Shown: piece by piece, positions 27,050-34,981 of the stretch
Layout of the letters: each line of letters begins with the position of its first letter
Position numbering within the stretch: the stretch's first letter is position 1
NCBI GenBank assembly: GCA_036504815.1
Contig: DASXUN010000020.1
Location: forward strand, 56,618 to 120,617
From: Gemmatimonadaceae bacterium
GTDB lineage: Bacteria; Gemmatimonadota; Gemmatimonadetes; Gemmatimonadales; Gemmatimonadaceae
Reading direction: 5' to 3'
Length of the DNA stretch: 64,000 nucleotides
The notes under the pieces: generated by a model
Seen by the model: the letters and a program-made list of their open reading frames with translations, nothing else
What the model was told of the DNA's origin: nothing
Databases searched by the model: none
Made by a program: the position numbers and the translations under genes

Positions 27050-27092
27050 GTGCACGACACCCTGCACCTCACCGTGCCTGTGCCCCGGCACC
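27050..27092. repeat. GTGC-rich low-complexity stretch
   Basis: The words GTGCACGACACCCTGCACC and ACCGTGCCTGTGCCCC resemble the right arm of the palindrome at 63811-63976 and may be a decayed single arm of that family. No long dyad is formed here. Confidence 0.35.
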
Positions 27093-27097
27093 CGAGT

Positions 27098-27901
27098 CTA
27101 GCGTCCCCTCTCCATCGCCTTAACCGCCATCCGATCCACCAGCGATGGAAAGAGCAGCTTGAGCCACATCCCGAGCCGCGCGCGCCCGGTCATCACCAGC
27201 TCGCGATCGCGATGCTCGGCGGCGTCGAGCAACTGCCGCGTGCAGTCGGCGACGCTCATCATCGCCGCCTCATTCACCGGGCTGCGCCCGAGCGGCGCGC
27301 CGTCGGCGCCCAGGTTGCGCGCCCGTGACCCCGTGGCGACGAAGCCGGGACAGACGATGGTCACCGAGACCCCCGACCCCATCAGCTCGATGCGCAGCGA
27401 GTCGAAGAAACCGTTGAGCGCCGCCTTCGCCGCCGCGTAGCCGGAGCGCATCGGCACGCCGGTCTTGCCGGCGAGGCTCGACACCACGACCAGCCGTCCG
27501 CGCGTCGCGCGCAGGTGCGGCAGGGCGGCGAGCGCACAGTACACCGCGCCCAGATAGTTCACGCGGAGCAGCCGTTCGTACACGCTCGAGTCCTGCACTT
27601 CCTCGGCGCGTGCCCACATCGCCTGTCCGGCGTTGCAAACGAGCGTATCGACCCGGCCGAAACGCGATACCGCGCGATCGATCAGCGCCCGGCACTCTGC
27701 CTCCACGGTGACATCGACGATGACGTCCTCGACCTCCGCCCCCTCCTTGCGGCACGCCGCGGCGACGTGGTCGAGTCGCTGGACGTCACGCCCGCAGAGG
27801 ACGAGCCGCGCCCCGTGGGCGGCGAGCACGCGCGCCGTCTCCGCGCCGATACCGAGCGAGGCCCCGGTGAGGACGACGACCTGATCGCGCCAGGCGCCCA
27901 T
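27098..27901 (-). CDS. Short-chain dehydrogenase/reductase
   Basis: The ATG at 27901 gives 267 residues; in-frame GTGs three and nine bases upstream are possible, the latter overlapping the RidA stop (GTGA). The Rossmann motif TGASLGIG, the NAG motif, the catalytic Ser in VVSSLAG and YAAAK are all present, so it is a classical SDR using NAD(P)H. The C-terminal basic/hydrophobic tail (LGMWLKLLFPSLVDRMAVKAMERG) is typical of lipid- or membrane-associated SDRs. Substrate is unknown. It is coupled to the RidA gene. Confidence 0.9.
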   Translation of the reverse strand: MGAWRDQVVVLTGASLGIGAETARVLAAHGARLVLCGRDVQRLDHVAAACRKEGAEVEDVIVDVTVEAECRALIDRAVSRFGRVDTLVCNAGQAMWARAEEVQDSSVYERLLRVNYLGAVYCALAALPHLRATRGRLVVVSSLAGKTGVPMRSGYAAAKAALNGFFDSLRIELMGSGVSVTIVCPGFVATGSRARNLGADGAPLGRSPVNEAAMMSVADCTRQLLDAAEHRDRELVMTGRARLGMWLKLLFPSLVDRMAVKAMERGR

Positions 27902-27906
27902 CACGC

Positions 27907-28287
27907 TCACTCGTTGAGCGCGGCGATCACCTGCACCTCGACCTGGTAGCCGTAGTGCAACGCGTTCACCGGCACCACGGCGCGCGCCGGTTTGTGATCG
28001 CCCATCACCTTGATGTACGCGGCGTTGAAGCGCCCCCACAGATCCATATCGGAGATGTACACCGTGACCTGCAGCATGCGATTCAGGTCGCTCCCCGCGG
28101 CCTGCAGGACGGCCTGGATGTTGGCGAAGACCTGCGCGGCCTGCTCCTCGATGCTGCCGACCCGGTGCTCCTTCTGCCCCGGGACGATGGGAAGCTGGCC
28201 GGCGACGTACACGCAGCCATGGTGGACGATGGCCTGCGAGTAGTGGCCGGCGGGGATGGGGGCACGCTCTGTTGAGATCGAATGCAT
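27907..28287 (-). CDS. ridA: RidA/YjgF-family enamine/imine deaminase
   Basis: The 126-residue protein matches the Rid family in length and in the conserved Arg near the C-terminal third (HKPARAVVPVNAL), which contacts the carboxylate of the substrate. Family members hydrolyse reactive 2-aminoacrylate and related imines released by PLP enzymes. The body (GHYSQAIVHHGCVYVAGQLP) is standard, though the usual SxGQIP reads AGQLP. It overlaps or abuts the SDR start downstream, so the pair is one transcript. Its 5' side faces the heptamer repeat shared with bshB1. Confidence 0.88.
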   Translation of the reverse strand: MHSISTERAPIPAGHYSQAIVHHGCVYVAGQLPIVPGQKEHRVGSIEEQAAQVFANIQAVLQAAGSDLNRMLQVTVYISDMDLWGRFNAAYIKVMGDHKPARAVVPVNALHYGYQVEVQVIAALNE

Positions 28288-28301
28288 GGGTGGGGGAGGG
28301 T

Positions 28302-28448
28302 GATGGCGGATGGCGGATGGCAGAGGGCAGATGTGAAGCGTCAGTGCCGACTGTAGCTTATATCATCGGCGCTCCGGTCGCCTCTCGCCGCGACTCGTCC
28401 GCCGTCCGCCGTCCGCCGTCCGCCATCCGCCATCTGCCAGCCGCCATC
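28302..28448. repeat. Heptamer-repeat element, copy 2, arms flanking a divergent promoter gap
   Basis: Left arm 28302-28332 has units GATGGCG, GATGGCG, GATGGCA, GAGGGCA. Right arm 28397-28448 has units of the complement, TCCGCCG three times, then TCCGCCA, TCTGCCA and GCCGCCA. About 64 bases of non-repeat lie between, including TTATATC near 28369, a possible -10 for bshB1. The gap separates divergent ridA and bshB1. Confidence 0.82.
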
Positions 28449-28472
28449 TTTTCCTCCAGCACCTCTCAACGC

Positions 28473-29192
28473 ATGTCCACGGTCGCCGTCCTCGCCTTCG
28501 CGCCCCATCCCGACGATGCCGAGCTCCTCTGCGGGGGTACGCTGGCCAAGCTCGCGCGCGCGGGGCACCGCACGGCGATCATTGACCTGACGCGCGGCGA
28601 GATGGGGACGCGCGGATCGACGGAGATTCGCGCCGCGGAAGCGGCGAAGGCCGCGCAGGTGCTGGGCGTCGCAGTGCGCGAGAACCTGGGGCTCCCCGAC
28701 TCGCACCTCGAGAACACTCCCGACACGCGCATGCTCATCGCGCGGGTGATCCGTCGGCTCCGTCCACAGGTGGTGATTGCCCCGGCGCCCAGGGGACGGC
28801 ACCCCGACCACCGCATCGCCGCGCAGATGATTCGCGACGGCTGCTTTCTCGCCGGCATCCGGAAGGTGGACGCGCACTCGGAGCCGCACCGCCCGCGCAA
28901 GCTGCTGCACGCCATCACGTTTCGCGAAGACCACGTGAAGCCAACCTTCGTCGTGGACATCTCGGCCGACTTCGAGACGAAACTGCGGGCCGTCGCCTGC
29001 TACGAATCGCAGTTCGAGGGAGTCATTCAGGCCGGCGAGGTGTATCCAACAGGAGCGCCCCTTGCTGACGTCATCCGGCATCAGTCGGCGCACTATGGCT
29101 CCCTGATCCGTTGCGCGTACGGCGAGCCGTTCTGGACGCAGGAGACCATGAGAGTGGACGATGTGATGGACCTGCAAGTAGAGACCTTCTGA
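28473..29192 (+). CDS. bshB1: Bacillithiol biosynthesis deacetylase BshB1
   Basis: The ATG at 28473 gives 239 residues, close to BshB1 of Bacillus (236). The LmbE/PIG-L zinc site is intact: PHPDDAE at 11-17 and HPDH near residue 110. The C-terminal GEPFWTQETMRVDDVMDL matches the BshB1 subtype rather than generic PIG-L deacetylases. It removes the acetyl group from GlcNAc-malate on the way to bacillithiol. The bshA and bshC genes are not in this window. An 11-base tandem repeat follows the stop. Confidence 0.9.
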   Translation: MSTVAVLAFAPHPDDAELLCGGTLAKLARAGHRTAIIDLTRGEMGTRGSTEIRAAEAAKAAQVLGVAVRENLGLPDSHLENTPDTRMLIARVIRRLRPQVVIAPAPRGRHPDHRIAAQMIRDGCFLAGIRKVDAHSEPHRPRKLLHAITFREDHVKPTFVVDISADFETKLRAVACYESQFEGVIQAGEVYPTGAPLADVIRHQSAHYGSLIRCAYGEPFWTQETMRVDDVMDLQVETF

Positions 29193-29193
29193 A

Positions 29194-29237
29194 GAGAAAC
29201 AACAGAGAGACAACAGAGAGACAACAGAGAAACAACA
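29194..29237 (+). repeat. Four 11-base tandem repeats
   Basis: Units are GAGAAACAACA, GAGAGACAACA, GAGAGACAACA, GAGAAACAACA, starting two bases after the bshB1 stop and ending ten bases before the KynB-like start. The array has no T on the plus strand, so the mRNA spacer would be unstructured and purine-rich. Confidence 0.9.
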
Positions 29238-29246
29238 GACTACCAA

Positions 29247-29894
29247 GTGCGACGCGAACGCCTCATTGACATCTCCACGACACTGGCGCCCGGTACCCCG
29301 GAGTGGCCGGGGGACACCCCGTTTTCGTGTGGGTGGACGTGGCGGATGGCCGATGGGGCGAGCGTCAATCTCTCGGCCCTCACCACCAGCCCGCATGTCG
29401 GTACGCACGCCGACGCACCGCTGCACGTGCACGATGACGGCGCGCCGAGCGACCAGCTGCCGCTCGACGCATTCATCGGCCCGGCGGTCGTCGTCGACGT
29501 ATCACACCTCGCCGGCGAACTCGACCGCGACACGCTGCGCGCCGCAGGGCTCGTGACCACGCCGGCGCGGCTGCTGCTCAAGACCGGGCAGTCCATTGCA
29601 CGCGGCGGATTTCCGGAGTCGTGGCCGGCGCTCACCGCCGCGTGCGTACAATCGCTGACCGCCGACGGGCTGCGACTCGTCGGCGTGGATTGTCCGAGCG
29701 TCGACGTGCGTGAATCGAAGACGCTCGACGTTCACCACGCCATCTTCGGCGGTGGCGCGTTCATTCTGGAAAATCTTGACCTTTCCATTCCCGCCGCGGG
29801 ATCGTACGATCTCATGGCCGCACCGGTGAAACTCGGCGGACTCGATGCCGCGCCGGTGCGGGCGGTCCTGCGCCAAACCTCTTCGGACACCTGA
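29247..29894 (+). CDS. kynB: Cyclase-family hydrolase, kynurenine formamidase-like
   Basis: The GTG at 29247 gives 215 residues. The motif HVGTHADAPLH is the metal-binding signature of the cyclase/KynB family (HxGTHxDxPxH), and the opening LIDISTTLAPGTPEWPGDTPF is very close to bacterial arylformamidases that hydrolyse N-formylkynurenine. No kynA or kynU is seen nearby, so the substrate is inferred from similarity. It follows bshB1 across the tandem repeat and precedes an exported protein gene by two bases, so it is probably in an operon. Confidence 0.82.
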   Translation: MRRERLIDISTTLAPGTPEWPGDTPFSCGWTWRMADGASVNLSALTTSPHVGTHADAPLHVHDDGAPSDQLPLDAFIGPAVVVDVSHLAGELDRDTLRAAGLVTTPARLLLKTGQSIARGGFPESWPALTAACVQSLTADGLRLVGVDCPSVDVRESKTLDVHHAIFGGGAFILENLDLSIPAAGSYDLMAAPVKLGGLDAAPVRAVLRQTSSDT

Positions 29895-29896
29895 CC

Positions 29897-30442
29897 ATGC
29901 GTTTCAATTCGCTCTCCCGCCGCGCCGTCTGGCGCGGACTTGCCCTGATCGGCGCCGTTGGCGCCCTGGCCGTCGCGGCCCGTCCCAGCGCCGGACACGA
30001 GGCGCCGCAGGGCGGCGTCGTCATCCAGGTTCGCGACTTCGAGAAGGCCTCCATTGTGGAGATTGTCGCCTGGAGCGCGATGGAACCGCAGTATGGCCTG
30101 CGGACCTTCGTCAAGCGCAACGGCTCGCCTGACCGCTATCACCGGCTCTGGGTCAACAGCGCGTATCCCGCCATCAGCGATGCCGCGGATGCCAAGGGGC
30201 TCAATCGCCCGCTGCAGATCTCCAGCCTCCGCGACGACCAGAACTGCCTGAACGGCAAGTGCGCGCCCACCTCCACCGTGGGCGCGCGCATTCCGGACGA
30301 GCCGCTGCGCAAGGCCAAGGAGGACGTGCAGGTGAAGTTCATCACGGGGAGCGGCGCCGAGATCATCTTCACGGCGCGCCGGCCGCTGGTGAATGCCTAT
30401 CTGGCCGCGGTGGACTCGGTCGTCGGGGCGCTCAAGAAGTAG
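29897..30442 (+). CDS. Exported protein of unknown function
   Basis: The 181-residue product has a long N-region and a hydrophobic core (about 13-30, ending ARPSAGHEA), so it is a signal peptide or anchor. The mature part has two cysteines close together (NCLNGKCAP), likely a disulfide, and no recognised enzyme motif. The phrase NAYLAAVDSVVGALKK ends the protein. It is tightly linked to the KynB-like gene and closed by a terminator, so it ends that operon. Confidence 0.72.
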   Translation: MRFNSLSRRAVWRGLALIGAVGALAVAARPSAGHEAPQGGVVIQVRDFEKASIVEIVAWSAMEPQYGLRTFVKRNGSPDRYHRLWVNSAYPAISDAADAKGLNRPLQISSLRDDQNCLNGKCAPTSTVGARIPDEPLRKAKEDVQVKFITGSGAEIIFTARRPLVNAYLAAVDSVVGALKK

Positions 30443-30486
30443 GCCCGCCGTTTCAGTAAGCGCGCCGCGCCGCCGCGCGGCAGGAA

Positions 30487-30513
30487 GCCCCGCCCGTTCA
30501 TCACGGGCGGGGC
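30487..30513 (+). terminator. Intrinsic terminator of the bshB1-kynB operon
   Basis: GCCCCGCCCG pairs perfectly with CGGGCGGGGC across a seven-base loop, followed by TGTTTGCG. It is 44 bases past the stop. The rest of the 187-base gap to the next gene shows nothing else. Confidence 0.82.
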
Positions 30514-30629
30514 TGTTTGCGTGGATCGCGTTCCACGTGCCATCAAACTCGTCGGCCGCTACCGCTTCGGGCGCCAGAGATCCCGCGAGGGCTATTGCCC
30601 CGCCCCGCCCGCCTTCACATGATTGCCGC

Positions 30630-31052
30630 ATGACTGCCCACACCCACTACTTGTGGTTCAACACCACGCGCGCGCAGGAAATCATCGACATCACCGACGA
30701 GGTCGCCGAGCAGGTGCAGCGGAGCGGCGTTCGCGAGGGCTTCGTGCTCGTGTCGGCCATGCACATCTCCGCGTCGGTCTTCGTCAACGATCACGAGTCG
30801 GGACTCTGGCACGACATCCTGCACTGGCTTGAGCACACCATCGCGCCGTGGGACCCGTCGCGGTACCGCCACAACGACACTGGCGAGGAGAACGCCGCCG
30901 CGCACCTGCGCTCGCTGACCATTGGGCACGAGGTGATTGTCCCCATCACGGCCGGCGAACTCGACCTCGGCCCCTGGCAGCGCGTCTTCTACGGCGAGTG
31001 GGACGGCCAGCGGAAGAAGCGGGTCATCATCAAGGTGCTGGGCGACAAGTAG
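30630..31052 (+). CDS. YjbQ/UPF0047 family protein
   Basis: From the ATG at 30630 the product is 140 residues, the usual family length. The histidines in VSAMHISASVFVNDHESGLWHD and the HNDTGEENAAAHL stretch are the conserved metal-site residues of the family. E. coli YjbQ has weak thiamine-phosphate synthase activity; the true role is uncertain. The C-terminal GPWQRVFYGEWDGQRKKRV is standard. It lies 19 bases before the cysteine desulfurase start. Confidence 0.88.
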   Translation: MTAHTHYLWFNTTRAQEIIDITDEVAEQVQRSGVREGFVLVSAMHISASVFVNDHESGLWHDILHWLEHTIAPWDPSRYRHNDTGEENAAAHLRSLTIGHEVIVPITAGELDLGPWQRVFYGEWDGQRKKRVIIKVLGDK

Positions 31053-31059
31053 CCCCCGT

Positions 31060-31065
31060 TATATT
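31060..31065 (+). promoter_or_regulatory. -10 box of the cysteine desulfurase gene, leaderless spacing
   Basis: TATATT ends six bases before the ATG at 31072, placing the predicted +1 on the start codon. No Shine-Dalgarno or clear -35 is seen. Confidence 0.45.
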
Positions 31066-31071
31066 TCGTCC

Positions 31072-32235
31072 ATGCCCACGCCCCCCATCTATCTCGACCA
31101 CGCAGCCACGACGCCGGTGCGCCCCGAGGTGCTCGAGGCGATGCTGCCGTACTTCAGCGCGAAGTTCGGCAACTCGTCGAGCGCGCATCGCTGGGGACGT
31201 GAGGCGCGCGCGGCCACCGACGCCGCGCGCGAGCGCATCGCCGCCTGCCTGGGCGCACAGCCCGACGAGATCTGCCTGACCTCTGGTGGCACGGAAGCTG
31301 ACAACATCGCGGTGCTGGGCGGCTGGCGCGTGCAGCAGGGTGACGGCCGCCCCGGCATCGTCAGCACCCCCATCGAGCACAAGGCGGTGCTCGAATCGGT
31401 GCATCAGGCCAGGCGCGAGGGCGGCGACGAACGGCTGCTGGCCATCGACCCCACGGGGGTCGTGAATCTCGATTCCGCGCGGCGTCACATCCGCGCCGAT
31501 GTCGCGATGGTCACCGTGATGTGGGTCAACAACGAGACGGGTGTCATCCAGCCCGTCGCCGAACTCGCCGCCCTTGCCAAGGAGGCCGGCGCGATCTTCC
31601 ACACCGACGCCGTGCAGGCTTTCGGCAAGCTCGACGTGGACGTGCGGACGCTCCCGTGCGACTTCCTCTCGGTGAGCGGGCACAAGTTCGGGGCACCCAA
31701 GAGCATCGGCGCGGTCTTTGTTCGCCGCGGCACCGCGCTCGCCCCGCTCTTCTTCGGCGGGTCGCACGATCGCGGGCGCCGCCCGGGCACGGAGAACACG
31801 CCGATGGCCGTGGCGCTCGCCACCGCGATGGAACTCACCCTCAAGGAGCGGGACGCGGAGGTGGCACGCCTGCGCGCGCTGCGCGACCGGCTGGAGTCGC
31901 TGCTCGCCTCGCGCCTCCCCGACCTCGTCGTGCACGGGCGTGGCGCCCCCCGCGTGCCGCACATCCTGCACGTCTCCATCCCCGGCACCGACAGCGAGTC
32001 GATGCTGATGGCGCTCGACTTGAAGGGGGTCGCCACCTCGAGCGGCTCGGCCTGCCAGAGTGGAAGCGTCACGCCGTCGCACGTGCTGAGCGCCATGGGC
32101 CTGCCGCCCGAGCTCGGTGCGTCCGCCGTCCGGATGAGCCTGGGCAAGCTCACCGACGACTCGCAGATTGACCGCGTCGCCGAGCTCTTCCCCGAGGCGG
32201 TCAAGTCGGCACGCGCTATGTCGGGGAGGTTCTAG
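31072..32235 (+). CDS. iscS: Cysteine desulfurase (NifS/IscS type)
   Basis: The 387-residue PLP enzyme has the internal aldimine lysine in SVSGHKFGAPK (Lys205), HTDAVQ near 177-182, and the mobile sulfur-carrying Cys327 in SSGSACQSGS. It converts cysteine to alanine and hands sulfur as a persulfide to acceptors. The short mobile loop and lack of an iscU neighbour, with mnmA next, suggest that tRNA thiolation is one destination. A heptamer repeat lies between the stop and mnmA. Confidence 0.94.
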   Translation: MPTPPIYLDHAATTPVRPEVLEAMLPYFSAKFGNSSSAHRWGREARAATDAARERIAACLGAQPDEICLTSGGTEADNIAVLGGWRVQQGDGRPGIVSTPIEHKAVLESVHQARREGGDERLLAIDPTGVVNLDSARRHIRADVAMVTVMWVNNETGVIQPVAELAALAKEAGAIFHTDAVQAFGKLDVDVRTLPCDFLSVSGHKFGAPKSIGAVFVRRGTALAPLFFGGSHDRGRRPGTENTPMAVALATAMELTLKERDAEVARLRALRDRLESLLASRLPDLVVHGRGAPRVPHILHVSIPGTDSESMLMALDLKGVATSSGSACQSGSVTPSHVLSAMGLPPELGASAVRMSLGKLTDDSQIDRVAELFPEAVKSARAMSGRF

Positions 32236-32248
32236 CGTGTGGGGGAGT

Positions 32249-32276
32249 GATGGCAGATGGCAGATGGCCGATGACC
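32249..32276 (+). repeat. Heptamer-repeat array, copy 3, overlapping the mnmA start
   Basis: GATGGCA, GATGGCA, GATGGCC and GATGACC run directly into the mnmA start codon. Each unit supplies an ATG, two of them usable in frame, so the repeat could give alternative N-termini. There is no opposing arm here. Confidence 0.75.
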
Positions 32277-33338
32277 GCTAAGGCGCGCGTACTCGTGGCC
32301 ATGTCGGGCGGTGTCGACAGTTCGGTCGCCGCGGCGCTCCTCGTGCGCCAGGGGTACGACGTCGTCGGCGTCACGATGAAGCTGTTCGAGGACGGCGCCG
32401 AACTCCCCGACCGTCCGTGCTGCTCGCTCGACGCCACCAGCGATGCGCGGCGCGTGGCCGAGCAGCTCGGCATTCCGCACTACGTGCTCAACATGGTGGA
32501 CCACTTCGGCCGCGACGTGATTGCCGATTTCGTCGCCGAGTACGCGCGCGGCCGCACGCCCATTCCGTGCGTGCGCTGCAACACCTTCACCAAGTTCAGC
32601 GACCTCGTCGCCAAGGCGGACGGCATCGGCGCGGAGTATGTGGCCACGGGTCACTACGCCCGCGCCATCGCCGGTGAGCTGCATCGCGGCACCGATGACA
32701 ACAAGGACCAGACGTACTTCCTGTGGGGGATCCGGCGCGACGTGGTGCCGCGGCTGCTCCTCCCCGTCGGCGAGATGACGAAGGCGGAAACGCGCGCGGT
32801 CGCGCGCGATCTGCAGCTGCCGCGTGTGGCCGACAAACCAGAGAGCCAGGAGATCTGTTTCGTCCCGGACGGCGACTACGTGCAGATCCTCCGGCGCGAA
32901 CTCGGCGACGGTGCCCCCGCCCTCTCACCGGGGCGCATCGTGACGACCACGGGTGAGGTGCTCGGCGAGCACGAGGGATTTGCACGCTACACTATCGGCC
33001 AGCGGCGTGGACTCCCGGGCGGCTCCGCCGATCCGCTGTATGTCATCGCGCTCCGCCCCGAAACGCGCGAGGTGGTGGTCGGGCCGCGCGAGGACCTGCT
33101 GGGCACGCATCTCTCGGCGAGCGGCATCAACTGGCTAGTGGACTCTCCACCGCGCGCGGGCGACGAAGTGCAGGTGCGCGTGCGGCATCGCGCGGCGCTG
33201 GCGCCCGCCGTCATTGACGCCATCACGGGCGACGCGGTGTCCGTCACGCTGCACGCGCCGGTTTCCGCCATCACGCCCGGGCAGAGCGCGGTGCTCTACG
33301 ACGGCACGCGCGTGCTGGGCGGCGGGTTCATCGCGTAA
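32271..33338 (+). CDS. mnmA: tRNA-specific 2-thiouridylase MnmA
   Basis: From the ATG at 32271 the protein has 355 residues. The PP-loop SGGVDSSVA at 12-20, the catalytic nucleophile Cys103 in PCVRCN, and Cys196 in SQEICFV match E. coli MnmA, and a C-terminal beta-domain is present. It adds sulfur to U34 of Lys, Glu and Gln tRNAs. The sulfur donor is probably the cysteine desulfurase encoded immediately upstream. Earlier in-frame GTG and ATG codons lie in the heptamer repeat; the extra eight residues they add (MMADGRWP) look like translated repeat. Confidence 0.95.
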   Translation: MTAKARVLVAMSGGVDSSVAAALLVRQGYDVVGVTMKLFEDGAELPDRPCCSLDATSDARRVAEQLGIPHYVLNMVDHFGRDVIADFVAEYARGRTPIPCVRCNTFTKFSDLVAKADGIGAEYVATGHYARAIAGELHRGTDDNKDQTYFLWGIRRDVVPRLLLPVGEMTKAETRAVARDLQLPRVADKPESQEICFVPDGDYVQILRRELGDGAPALSPGRIVTTTGEVLGEHEGFARYTIGQRRGLPGGSADPLYVIALRPETREVVVGPREDLLGTHLSASGINWLVDSPPRAGDEVQVRVRHRAALAPAVIDAITGDAVSVTLHAPVSAITPGQSAVLYDGTRVLGGGFIA

Positions 33339-33359
33339 CGCTTCGCGAACGCTACGTGG

Positions 33360-33782
33360 TTACCGACGCCTGGCGTTCGCCGCGTGTGCATCGCGCACTG
33401 CTGTGATCGGCGCCCAGACGAGGTTTCCCAGAAACGCCCAGGCGGCAATGCCTCCAACGCCGTTGCAGTTGTCGAGGCCGGGAAGGCAGCTCGCGGCCAC
33501 GACTGCTATGGACACACTGTGAATCGCCAGATGGCGCCACCCGTGGCGCCGATTGCCTGCATAGAATGAGCCGACGCCCGGCAGCCCGAGACTCAGCAGA
33601 CCGGCAGCTACAGCGCTCTTTTTCCCCGCAACCGGCACCTGCGATCTCGCGTACGCGCCGCCGTCCAGGGCGGCGGATGCGAACTGCGCGACGCGCACGC
33701 TCGATGCCTGCTGCGCGCCAAGCATGACCGGTGTCGCATCCAACGCAACGAGCGCCAGGATGGCGAGAAAGAAGACGCGCAA
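33360..33782 (-). CDS. Small membrane protein of unknown function
   Basis: I choose TTG at 33782 because GGAGG lies five bases upstream; a GTG at 33788 would overlap that site. The 140-residue product has a signal-like helix (about 1-22), a basic stretch (VAGKKSAVAAG), then a hydrophobic hairpin (LLSLGLPGVGSFYAG and HLAIHSVSIAVVAASCL) and a third helix (GIAAWAFLGNLVWAPITAV). The PGVGSFYAGN segment recalls TM2-like domain proteins. Function is unknown. It is convergent with mnmA. Confidence 0.7.
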   Translation of the reverse strand: MRVFFLAILALVALDATPVMLGAQQASSVRVAQFASAALDGGAYARSQVPVAGKKSAVAAGLLSLGLPGVGSFYAGNRRHGWRHLAIHSVSIAVVAASCLPGLDNCNGVGGIAAWAFLGNLVWAPITAVRDAHAANARRR

Positions 33783-33828
33783 GTGCACCTCCGGGTGGGA
33801 ATCGCGGGGAGGGGGCCGCAGGGGTTAA

Positions 33829-34974
33829 CTAGTACTTCAGCCCCGCCTCGCGGGCAAACGCCGCCATCGCGGCGCGCGCCTCATCGCTCAGATCGGCCGG
33901 CGCATCCACGCGCACTTCGACCAGCAGGTCGCCCTTCTTCCCATCCTTCTCGATTCCCTGGCCGCGCACGCGGAAGCGCTTGCTCGACGGCGTCCCGGCG
34001 GGAATCGCGATGGTCACCTTCTTGTCGTCGAGCGTCTTGACGCTCACCTTCGAGCCGAGCGTGGCCTGCGCGACGTTCACCGGCACATGCGCGATGAGGT
34101 CGAGCCCATCCCGCGAGTAGAACTTGTCGGGTTCCACCTTGAAGGTGATCACCAGGTCGCCGGGCGGACCGCCGCGTACGCCGCGCCCGCCCTGTCCCTT
34201 CAGCCGGATCTTGGCGTCGGTGTCGGTGCCCGGCGGCACCGTGATCAAGACCTTCTTGCGTTCGCGCTTCTCCCCCTGACCGGCGCACGCAGAGCACTTC
34301 TCGCTGGCCACCGATCCCTTGCCCAGGCACATCGGGCAGGGGCGGTTCACGGCGAAGCCGCCCTGGCCGAACGAGATGGAGCCGCGGCCGCCGCATTCGG
34401 GGCAGGCGCTGATGCGGGCGCCCTTGGCCGCGCCGCTGCCGCCGCACGTGCTGCACTCCTCGTTCACCTCGAGTTCCACGGGGATCTTGCCGCCCATCAC
34501 CGCGACGCGGAACGGCACTTCCAGCGTCGTCTCGATGCTCTGGCCCCGCTCGGGTTCGCTCGCCTTCGGACGCTGCGCACCGCCGCCGAACATCGAGCTG
34601 AACAGGTCGCCGAGTCCGCCGAACCCACCGACGTCGAACTCCTCGAACTTGGGTGGCGTCCCCGCGCCGGAGCGAGCGCCGGGGCGCGGGCCCGAGCTGC
34701 GGAAGCCACCCGTGGCGCCGCCGCCCGGGCGCCGCACGAAGTCGCCGAATGCGCCGAGGCGCCGCATCTCGTCGTACTGCGCACGCTTCTTCACGTCGCC
34801 CAGGACGTTGTACGCCTCCGAGATCTCCTTGAAGCGCTCGGCCGACCTGGGATCCCCCTTGTTCGTGTCGGGGTGATGCTGCTTCGCCAGGCGGCGATAC
34901 GCCTTCTTGATCTCGTCGGCGGTCGCCTTTTCGGCGACCCCGAGGACGGCGTAGAAGTCCTTGCTGTGGGCCAT
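33829..34974 (-). CDS. dnaJ: Chaperone DnaJ
   Basis: The 381-residue protein is a full type I DnaJ: J-domain with HPD at 34-36, a Gly/Phe-rich linker (about 75-135), four zinc repeats (CSTCGGSG, CPECGGRG, CPMCLGKG, CSACAGQG) and two C-terminal substrate domains. It stimulates DnaK ATPase and delivers unfolded proteins. The linker is unusually long and rich in Ala/Arg/Pro. The ATG at 34974 lies seven bases from the grpE stop, so grpE-dnaJ is an operon; dnaK is not in the window. Confidence 0.95.
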   Translation of the reverse strand: MAHSKDFYAVLGVAEKATADEIKKAYRRLAKQHHPDTNKGDPRSAERFKEISEAYNVLGDVKKRAQYDEMRRLGAFGDFVRRPGGGATGGFRSSGPRPGARSGAGTPPKFEEFDVGGFGGLGDLFSSMFGGGAQRPKASEPERGQSIETTLEVPFRVAVMGGKIPVELEVNEECSTCGGSGAAKGARISACPECGGRGSISFGQGGFAVNRPCPMCLGKGSVASEKCSACAGQGEKRERKKVLITVPPGTDTDAKIRLKGQGGRGVRGGPPGDLVITFKVEPDKFYSRDGLDLIAHVPVNVAQATLGSKVSVKTLDDKKVTIAIPAGTPSSKRFRVRGQGIEKDGKKGDLLVEVRVDAPADLSDEARAAMAAFAREAGLKY

Positions 34975-34981
34975 CAGCGGA

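Noticed and set aside
33360..33788. GTG start at 33788 for the small membrane protein
   Set aside because: It would overlap its own GGAGG site; the TTG at 33782 has correct spacing.
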